A DNA stretch of 64,000 nucleotides, taken from positions 1 through 64,000 of the forward strand of contig CALUUZ010000001.1 in NCBI GenBank assembly GCA_944324075.1. The letters are read 5' to 3'. Made by a program: the position numbers and the translations under genes. Origin of the DNA: Candidatus Mailhella excrementigallinarum (GTDB lineage Bacteria; Desulfobacterota; Desulfovibrionia; Desulfovibrionales; Desulfovibrionaceae). Positions 58,166 through 64,000 of this stretch are shown here, one piece after another. A model generated the notes under the pieces. It ran no database searches and was not told where the DNA came from. It saw nothing but the letters and a program-made list of their open reading frames with translations. The first letter of the stretch is position 1; each line of letters begins with the position of its first letter.

Positions 58166-60661
58166 ATGTCCAGTACATCCCCTTTTGAGTTCTCCTGCCG
58201 TCTGATGGCGTTTTCGCATCTTCCGTTTCTGCGCATCCGCATGGAGGACGGCTTCATTCTGAGCGCCAACCCCGCATTTGAAAACACGTTCCATCATCCT
58301 TTTCACCGGTCATTGTGGGATCTTCTTCCTTCAGGCGCGGCAGGGCTTCTCTCCGGACAATGGGCGGCCCTGCCGGATGATGATGCGGATGCGGCGCAGG
58401 GACAGGCGGCGGGAACATGGCTGTCCACATCCCTGTCCATTGCCGGACAGCCCGACGTGCCCGCGGCCCTGCGTCTTCTGCGCGCCAGCAAACGCCTCGG
58501 TGAAGCCCTGCTGGAATTCCGGAAGACGGATCTTTCTCCGGAAAGCGATATCCGCTGGCCCGGCGATCTGAGCATGAACTTTCCGGGTTTTCTGACCGCC
58601 AAGGACGACAAGGGAAGAATCATCGCCTGCAGCCGGCGCTTTTCCGCTCTGCTGGGCCTTCCGCCCGAGGATATCGCGGGGAAGACCTTCGAGGAACTGC
58701 TTGCTCCGGACGCAGCCGGGAAATTCGCCCTTCTCGAAGAACAGGCATGCGGCGCGCGCTGCGCTCTGACGCGGAATATGACATGGCGTCAATCCGGAGA
58801 TGACGCCGCTGCGCTGGCTGTCGGCTGCGAGCCGATCTTCGGCCGGAATGCGGATCTTGCAGGCTTTACCTACACGGCAGAGGATCATTCCTTCCGGGAT
58901 GCCGCCGCACACAGCCTCGCCCGGCACGAGCGGCTGCTCGGCATCAGCGGGCTGGCGGCCCAGAATCTGCTGGAAAGCTTCGGCGGAAGCATCGAAAAGG
59001 CCGTAAACCGTGTGCTCGCCATGCTCGGTGAAAATCTTGAAGCCGATCGCGCGTATATCTGGCTGTTTCTGACCGAACCTGTAGGCAGCGGCAATCTTTT
59101 CGCCGCCCAGATGTACGAATGGAGCAGAAATCCCGAATTCAGGCAGGAAGGCGAGCAGGGCGCTCACGTCCACGCGGCGAGCGCCCTGCCCGAACTGCTG
59201 AACATGTTCCGCAGCGGGCGCGGCTTTCGCGGCTCCTCGCGCGATCTGCCTCCCGGTGAACGGGCTGTGCTGGATGCGGAAAGGACATTCTCCATCATGC
59301 TTGCGCCCATTTTTGTCAAGGGGGAGTTATGGGGGTTCATCGGCGCTGACGAATGCCGGTCAGCCCGGCTCACAAGCACGGCGGAAGAAAATTTCCTGCG
59401 CACCATGGGCAATCTGATCGGCATGGCCATGGAAGGCCATGCCATGCGGGCGGATATCATGGATTCCAACAGAGAGCTGCGCCGCGCCGTCAGAAACGCC
59501 GAACTGGCCAGCCGCGCCAAAAGCGAATTCCTGGCCAACATGAGCCATGAAATCCGCACGCCGCTCAACGCCGTGCTCGGTCTGGCCCATCTTGCCCGTC
59601 AGGAATTGTCCCCGGGAAAAGCCAGCGACTATCTGGACAAAATCGACGACGCGGGAAAGCACCTCCTGCACCTCATCAATGACGTGCTGGACATGTCCAA
59701 GCTGGAAACCGGACATGTGGAGCTGGAAAAGGAGCCCTTCTCCCTGAGCAGGACCGCAGGCGGGCTTGTGGACTGTCTTGTTCCGCGCGCCAGAGAAAGC
59801 GGGCTGGATCTGCGCCTGACCATCGACGCCGATGTGCCCGACCGGCTCATCGGAGATCCCCTGCGTCTGCGCCAGATTCTCGCCAATCTGGTGGGCAATG
59901 CCCTCAAGTTCACCGAACGGGGCGGGGTGGAAATACACGTTGCGCTTGCCGAAGGCACGGACGCGGGACTTTCCGGGGATCAGATCCGTCTGCTCATCAG
60001 CGTGAAGGACAGCGGCATCGGCATCCCTGCGGAAGCCCGCGCACACCTCTTCGATTCATTCAGGCAGGCCGACTCCTCCATCACGCGGCGTTTTGGCGGA
60101 ACCGGTCTGGGACTGGCCATCTGCGTCGAACTTGTGAAGCTCATGCGGGGAACCATTGCCTGTGAGAGCGAGGTCGGCAAGGGGTCCACATTCCAGTTCA
60201 CCTGCCTGCTGGAAAGGGAACGGCCGGAAAAGGCGGCGGAAGCGGAAAAACAGGCAGCCCGCCCTGCGGAAAAAACTCTCGCAGGCCGAAAGATTCTTGC
60301 CGTCGAGGACAATGAAATCAACCGGCTCATTCTTTCCTCCCTGCTTGAAAACCGCGGCCTGCAGGCCACTCTGGCCGAAAACGGCAGGGAAGCGCTGCGC
60401 CTGCTGGACGAAGCATGGCGGGAGGGCGTACCTTTCGAGCTTGTCCTCATGGATGTCCAGATGCCCGAAATGGACGGTCTGACCGCAACCCGGCGGCTTC
60501 GGGAAGATGAACGTTTTCGGGATGTGCCCGTACTGGCCATGACGGCCCACGCCTTTCGTGAAGACAGGGAAAAAAGTCTTGCGGCGGGGATGAATGCCCA
60601 TCTGACCAAGCCAATCTCTCCCGATGCCCTCTATGATGAACTCGCCCGCTGGCTGCCGTGA
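58166..60661 (+). CDS. Hybrid sensor histidine kinase (PAS-GAF-HisKA-HATPase-REC)
   Basis: 831 residues without membrane helices, so cytoplasmic. A PAS-like domain (~140-240, KGRIIACSRRFSALLGLPPE) and a GAF domain (~260-420, ENLEADRAYIWLFLTEPVGS) come first. HisKA follows with His461 in NMSHEIRTPLNAVLGLAHLA, then HATPase with NLVGNALKFTERG, DSGIGIP and FGGTGLGLAIC. A C-terminal receiver has phospho-acceptor Asp763 in LVLMDVQMPEMDG. It lacks its own HPt domain, so an outside HPt (such as the one at 12578) would be needed for phosphorelay. The adjacent efflux genes may or may not be its targets. Confidence 0.93.
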   Translation: MSSTSPFEFSCRLMAFSHLPFLRIRMEDGFILSANPAFENTFHHPFHRSLWDLLPSGAAGLLSGQWAALPDDDADAAQGQAAGTWLSTSLSIAGQPDVPAALRLLRASKRLGEALLEFRKTDLSPESDIRWPGDLSMNFPGFLTAKDDKGRIIACSRRFSALLGLPPEDIAGKTFEELLAPDAAGKFALLEEQACGARCALTRNMTWRQSGDDAAALAVGCEPIFGRNADLAGFTYTAEDHSFRDAAAHSLARHERLLGISGLAAQNLLESFGGSIEKAVNRVLAMLGENLEADRAYIWLFLTEPVGSGNLFAAQMYEWSRNPEFRQEGEQGAHVHAASALPELLNMFRSGRGFRGSSRDLPPGERAVLDAERTFSIMLAPIFVKGELWGFIGADECRSARLTSTAEENFLRTMGNLIGMAMEGHAMRADIMDSNRELRRAVRNAELASRAKSEFLANMSHEIRTPLNAVLGLAHLARQELSPGKASDYLDKIDDAGKHLLHLINDVLDMSKLETGHVELEKEPFSLSRTAGGLVDCLVPRARESGLDLRLTIDADVPDRLIGDPLRLRQILANLVGNALKFTERGGVEIHVALAEGTDAGLSGDQIRLLISVKDSGIGIPAEARAHLFDSFRQADSSITRRFGGTGLGLAICVELVKLMRGTIACESEVGKGSTFQFTCLLERERPEKAAEAEKQAARPAEKTLAGRKILAVEDNEINRLILSSLLENRGLQATLAENGREALRLLDEAWREGVPFELVLMDVQMPEMDGLTATRRLREDERFRDVPVLAMTAHAFREDREKSLAAGMNAHLTKPISPDALYDELARWLP

Positions 60662-60671
60662 ACAAAGCCTG

Positions 60672-60720
60672 CGGACTCTCTTCATCCCGAAAGGGAGGAG
60701 ATTTCAAGCCACATGGAGAA
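60672..60720 (+). repeat. Family B, right-end fragment
   Basis: CTCTCTTCATCCCGAAAGGG, then AGGAGATTTCAAGCCACATG and GAGAATG. It resembles the last third of family B but the AAGGAATTTTTG part is lost. Confidence 0.45.
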
Positions 60721-60750
60721 TGTTCAGTGTTCCATCAACCCAAAATCCAT

Positions 60751-60922
60751 GAGAGCGTTTTGTCATTGAAAATATCTGCCGGCCGGACCCTGTGTTCCGG
60801 CTTGCAGGTTTCACACCTCCATCGGAGCTGTACGCCGCAAGTCAATTGCGGCTGCTCCGATGTCGCGGCGGAGTCCCGCTCCGCTCAACTCCGGGAGCAT
60901 TTTCGATTTGAAAATGCTCTAA
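60751..60922 (-). repeat. Dispersed repeat family A, well-preserved copy
   Basis: On the + strand GAGAGCGTTTTGTCATTGAA at the left and TTCGATTTGAAAATGCTCTA at the right. The core GTACGCCGCAAGTCAATTGC is present. It lies between the kinase and glucoamylase-like genes. Confidence 0.8.
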
Positions 60923-60944
60923 ACCATCATTCGGCAGCCATACC

Positions 60945-62624
60945 ATGCTAAAAATTCTCTTTCGTCTTGCGGCTCCGCTTCTGTTCTGTGCCGCTCTCTG
61001 CATTCCGGCCCGTGCTGTTTCCGGTTCCGATGCGCTTCTGCTGGATCGCCTCCAGCGCGAATGTTTTCTCTACATGTGGGAACACGCCTATCCATCGGGC
61101 ATGACCTTTGAGAACAACCGCTATGCGGACGGCCCCGCCACCATCGGAGGCACGGGCTTCGGTGTTTCGGCCATCGTGGTCGCTGTCGAACGCGGCTGGA
61201 TCACCCGCGGGCAGGCCGTGAAGCGTCTGCTCACCCTTACCCGCTTCCTGCGCGACAAAACCGCCCGCAAAAGCCTGCACGGGGCCTTTCCCCACTGGGT
61301 GAACGGCATCACCGGCGAAACCATGCCCTTCGGGGCCAAGGACATCGGCGCGGATATCGTGGAAACGGCCTTCCTGATGCAGAACCTGCTTATCGCCCGC
61401 GAATATTTCGACGGCAGGGGGCCGGAAGAGGAACTGCGCGCCATAATCACCCGCCTGTGGGAAGATGTGGAATGGGACTGGTTCGCCGCCGGGCCGGGCG
61501 GACGCGAAAAGCCGGAAAACAACGGCATGTACTGGCACTGGAGTCCGGAATACGGTTTTGAAATGAACATGAAGGTGTCCGGCTTCAACGAGTGTCTGGC
61601 TCTCTACGTCATGGCACTGGCCTCGCCCACTCATCCCATCCCGCGCGAAGCCTACGCCTACTGGAAGTCCACCGATGAATACCTGCCGAAGAGCGGCAAC
61701 GGCTACACCGTGGAAGCGGCCATGCCCTATACCGGCCCGCTGTTCATCACCCACTATTCCTTTATCGGCATTGATCCGTTCCGCATCGCGGACGACAAGG
61801 TACGCAGGGGCTACGGCATCCGCAACGTCACCCAGGCTCTGGTCAACCGCGCCTATTGTCTGGAAAGTGCGCCGAAGGAGTACGGCTACAGGGAAAACCT
61901 GTGGGGCCTGACCTCCTGTGACGCCCCCGAAGGATACACCTTCAACGCTCCGGGCAACGAGCACGGCGTCATCGCGCCCACAGCCGCCCTGTCCTCCCTG
62001 CCCTATGCGCCGCATTACGCCATGCAGGTGCTGCGAGAACTGTACGGCCCGCTGAAAAAGGACATGATCGGCCCATGGGGTCCCTATGACTCGCTGAGAC
62101 CCTCGACCGATCCGGCAAAACGCTGGTATGCCCGCACCTATAACGCCATAGATCAGCTTCCCATTGTGTGCATGGTGGAAAACTACCGTTCCGGCCTGCT
62201 CTGGAAGCTGTTCATGCGTACGGAAGAAGCACGGCGCGGTCTGGAACGGGCCGGAATGGCGGAACCGCATCTGCCTCCCGGCTTTCCGGAAATGGTGATT
62301 ACGCTCAAACCCGCCCGGGATGCCGCAGGAACCCATATTCCGGACGCCTGCGATCTTGCTCTTCATCCGGATCGCGGCGTGTACGAAATACGCTACCGGG
62401 CCGAGGCAGCCGGAACGGCGGAATTCCTCCTGCGTGACGCGCGCGGCAGAACGCTGTGGTCCGCCGTCATCAGCGCCGCCCAGGGCGCAAATCTGCTTTC
62501 CATTCCCCCTCTGCCCGCCGGAACGGCTGAAGAACACGAGATTCTCACCCTGCACATGAACACGGGCAGCTCCGAACATGAACTCCCCGTCCGACTGCAC
62601 GGGAGCGCTTTCTCCATTGAGTAG
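60945..62624 (+). CDS. Exported glucoamylase-like glycoside hydrolase (PF10091, GH144-like)
   Basis: 559 residues. The signal peptide (MLKILFRLAAPLLFCAALCI, cleavage near ARA) leads into an (alpha/alpha)6-barrel-type domain with the family marks LLDRLQRECFLYMWEHAYPS, ATIGGTGFGVSAIVVAVERG, ETAFLMQNLLIAREYF and DPFRIADDKVRRGYGIRN. Characterised relatives cleave beta-1,2-glucans; whether this one does is unproved. The final ~100 residues form a separate beta domain. Substrates could be the organism's own periplasmic glucans or a host or bacterial polysaccharide. The TAG stop lies on a repeat A end. Confidence 0.82.
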   Translation: MLKILFRLAAPLLFCAALCIPARAVSGSDALLLDRLQRECFLYMWEHAYPSGMTFENNRYADGPATIGGTGFGVSAIVVAVERGWITRGQAVKRLLTLTRFLRDKTARKSLHGAFPHWVNGITGETMPFGAKDIGADIVETAFLMQNLLIAREYFDGRGPEEELRAIITRLWEDVEWDWFAAGPGGREKPENNGMYWHWSPEYGFEMNMKVSGFNECLALYVMALASPTHPIPREAYAYWKSTDEYLPKSGNGYTVEAAMPYTGPLFITHYSFIGIDPFRIADDKVRRGYGIRNVTQALVNRAYCLESAPKEYGYRENLWGLTSCDAPEGYTFNAPGNEHGVIAPTAALSSLPYAPHYAMQVLRELYGPLKKDMIGPWGPYDSLRPSTDPAKRWYARTYNAIDQLPIVCMVENYRSGLLWKLFMRTEEARRGLERAGMAEPHLPPGFPEMVITLKPARDAAGTHIPDACDLALHPDRGVYEIRYRAEAAGTAEFLLRDARGRTLWSAVISAAQGANLLSIPPLPAGTAEEHEILTLHMNTGSSEHELPVRLHGSAFSIE

Positions 62625-62816
62625 CGCGTTTTGCTCCCGAAAATATCTGCCAACCAGACTCCATGTTCCGGCCCGCAGGTTTCACGCCTGAAGCCGGAGC
62701 GTTACGCCGCAAGTGAACTGCGGCGACACCGGGGAAGGGGGGGCGTCGCGGCTTCATCCCGCTTCGCTCGGCATCCGGAACATTCGGGGGAGCATGTTCA
62801 AAACGAAAATGCTCTG
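62622..62816 (-). repeat. Dispersed repeat family A, copy after the glucoamylase-like gene
   Basis: On the + strand TAGCGCGTTTTGCTCCCGAA at the left and TTCAAAACGAAAATGCTCTG at the right. Its TAG is the stop codon of the gene before it. Confidence 0.8.
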
Positions 62817-62835
62817 AAACACCCGAACACACGAC

Positions 62836-62868
62836 GCGGCCCTGTGCCGTTTTGCCGCACAGGGCCGC
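62836..62868. terminator. 12-bp hairpin between convergent genes
   Basis: GCGGCCCTGTGC (62836-62847) pairs exactly with GCACAGGGCCGC (62857-62868). It lies 20 bases past the macro-domain gene's stop on its strand. Confidence 0.6.
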
Positions 62869-62888
62869 GCCGTGTTATCCCTGTTCTC

Positions 62889-63353
62889 TCACTCTTCCGG
62901 TTCGTAGCAGACAACGCGGCAATGGTTCTTCACATAACTGTCGCCGTCCAGTATGCGTTCAGCATGCGGTCTGACAATCTTCCAGCGCAAGCCGCCCGCT
63001 CCGCAGCCCAGCGGAGGAATGGCGATGTCAGTGACCTTCCTGCCGCCGATCTGGGAAACTATCGATTGATAACACTTGATGACCCAGTCCAGATCCGCCC
63101 TGTCCTTCCAGTGAAACTGCGTAGCCGCATTGAAAATGTACCTGGGCATGTCCCGGCTGGTTTCATACACCCAGGTATTGCCCGGACGAATGATTCTTGA
63201 ACCGCACAGCTTTTCGTACTGCCGGAACATGTTGGGGTATTTTTCCCTGAATACGGCTCCCGCGCCGATATCCATGTTTCCGGCGCAGTTGACGTCATTG
63301 ACGAGAACTTCATGTTCCCCCTGAAAGATATCGCCCGTCGTAAACGTAATCAT
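62889..63353 (-). CDS. Macro-domain protein (ADP-ribose-binding, DarG/Poa1-like)
   Basis: 154 residues making up a single macro domain. It begins MITFTTGDIFQGEHEVLVND, with VNCAGNMDIGAGAVFREKYP (adenine/ribose loop) and IAIPPLGCGAGGLRWKIVRP (phosphate loop). Such domains bind or remove ADP-ribose; DarG types reverse DNA ADP-ribosylation. No DarT-like toxin gene adjoins it, so a toxin-antitoxin role is not supported. ATG 63353 has AGAGG 8 bases upstream; the frame also allows a GTG start three codons earlier. Confidence 0.85.
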   Translation of the reverse strand: MITFTTGDIFQGEHEVLVNDVNCAGNMDIGAGAVFREKYPNMFRQYEKLCGSRIIRPGNTWVYETSRDMPRYIFNAATQFHWKDRADLDWVIKCYQSIVSQIGGRKVTDIAIPPLGCGAGGLRWKIVRPHAERILDGDSYVKNHCRVVCYEPEE

Positions 63354-63761
63354 GTCTGACACCTCTGGCGACGCATGTTCCGAAGCATGCCGCCCTCAAA
63401 GCGTTCACTGTTGAAAATATCCGTGGGCCCGGACACTCCATTCCGGCCCCTGTTCGCCCGTTTTCAGGCATGTCGGCAGGATTCCGCTCCAGATACACAT
63501 ATACGCCGCAGGCAGGAAGAGTCAACGCGACAGGAGAGTTCGCTCTGTTGCAGAATTATGCTGATGGCCCTGTGCGTGACGTGTTCCGTTGCTCCGGCAT
63601 GGGCGGCGTTCGTTGCCGCAAAGACAGCCCGTGTGGAACACGGGCCAGAGGCAGCATGCTCCATCCGGCTTCAGACGTGAAACCAGCGGATCAGGACATG
63701 GAGGCCGACAGATATGCCTAACCGCAAAACGCCCTGAAACGGCATGCTGAAGCTGTCTTTT
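63354..63761. other. Repeat-filled gap without a supportable gene
   Basis: Holds a repeat A left-end fragment (about 63399-63450), a family C segment (63541-63662) and a repeat A right-end fragment (63664-63735). A 101-codon + frame through it is repeat-derived. Confidence 0.6.
63541..63662 (+). repeat. Family C segment with signal-peptide-like reading frame
   Basis: CGCTCTGTTGCAGAATTATG matches the end of the full family C element. The + strand reads MLMALCVTCSVAPAWAAFVA, almost the same peptide as the element at 17721-18138. The other end of the element is missing. Confidence 0.6.
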
Positions 63762-64000
63762 TCATTTCGGAAAACTGCCGAACGCCTCACCGGTTCCGCG
63801 CTCCGCCTTCTGGCGCTGCTTCTCCGCATACATGAGCCGGTCGGCTTCCTGCACCATGCTCTCCACATTCTCCGCCTGCCGCCCCCATACAGCCCCCAGA
63901 GCTATGGAACGGGGAAAACGCTCCTCCCCTTCCTTCAGCATGCTTCTGATCTTGGCATTAAACAGAGCTTCCGGCATATTCTCACACAGGAACACGAACT
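63762..64000 (-). CDS. C-terminal part of a GGDEF (diguanylate cyclase) protein, cut by window edge
   Basis: The frame enters from beyond 64000 and stops at 63762. The visible ~78 residues begin FVFLCENMPEALFNAKIRSM, fitting the sequence right after a GG(D/E)EF motif, and continue ERFPRSIALGAVWGRQAENV and VQEADRLMYAEKQRQK, the usual last helix of GGDEF domains. The active site itself is outside the window, so activity cannot be judged. Confidence 0.75.
   Translation of the reverse strand, partial: FVFLCENMPEALFNAKIRSMLKEGEERFPRSIALGAVWGRQAENVESMVQEADRLMYAEKQRQKAERGTGEAFGSFPK

Noticed and set aside
1-64000. CRISPR array
   Set aside because: The dispersed repeats are long, diverged, in both orientations and separated by genes; there is no regular repeat-spacer array and no cas gene.
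1-64000. tRNA or rRNA genes
   Set aside because: No cloverleaf with a T-loop GGTTCGAAT-like motif and CCA-end region, and no rRNA-like stretch, was recognised by eye. A scan with a tRNA finder could still reveal one.

Overview
The window is GC-rich bacterial DNA with a Desulfovibrionaceae-like character, closest in flavour to the gut lineages related to Bilophila, Mailhella and Desulfovibrio. I infer this from gene content: an anaerobic-type cbiA-cbiC pair, a Csd4/M99-type carboxypeptidase, a Desulfovibrio-style homotrimeric porin, a Ros/MucR regulator, sigma-54 control and a type III effector/chaperone pair. No rRNA, tRNA or CRISPR array was seen. Genus and species cannot be fixed from the sequence alone.

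Layout. 1-5.2 kb: end of an unknown gene, a yagU-like membrane protein, a small ORF, cbiA-cbiC and an RluC/D-type pseudouridine synthase. 5.1-15.2 kb: homocysteine methyltransferase, ebfC, dnaX, ilvE, M99 peptidase, recR, a zinc-ribbon protein, a lone HPt protein, nth and a glycosyltransferase. 15.6-17.2 kb: an exported protein and a class IV aminotransferase. 17.2-20.9 kb: a repeat-rich accessory segment with two paralogous ~130-residue membrane-anchored proteins and three paralogous 28-43-residue single-helix proteins. 21-25.7 kb: asd, a cmk-moaC fusion, hisC and a universal stress protein. 25.9-32 kb: a sigma-54-promoted gene of unknown function, a frameshifted TetR gene, a Crp/Fnr regulator, a CstA-type carrier and a Bcr/CflA efflux pump. 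32.1-35.5 kb: a CesT-like type III chaperone and a 922-residue protein built of two ~400-residue repeats. 36.2-41.2 kb: a complete branched-chain amino-acid ABC transporter. 41.5-51 kb: mucR, an exported alkylsulfatase, a sigma-54 enhancer-binding protein and a phosphohydrolase/OsmC/MFS operon. 51.2-58 kb: porin, then a periplasmic adaptor, two ABC-2 permeases and an outer-membrane factor. 58-64 kb: a hybrid histidine kinase, a glucoamylase-like (PF10091) enzyme, a macro-domain protein and the end of a GGDEF protein.

The clearest regulatory unit lies at 42-51 kb. The enhancer-binding protein gene sits between two outward-facing near-consensus sigma-54 promoters, one driving the alkylsulfatase and one driving the phosphohydrolase operon. 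Both intergenic regions carry related palindromes that could be its binding sites.

The intergenic space holds three dispersed repeat families. Family A (~170 or ~215 bp, about 20 copies or fragments) has TA-flanked AGAGC ends, and its ends repeatedly coincide with TAG stop codons. Family B (up to ~180 bp) ends in a ribosome-binding site plus ATG and several times supplies the start region of a gene. Family C (~210-410 bp) has ~21-bp terminal inverted repeats, and one strand reads as a signal-peptide-like ORF.
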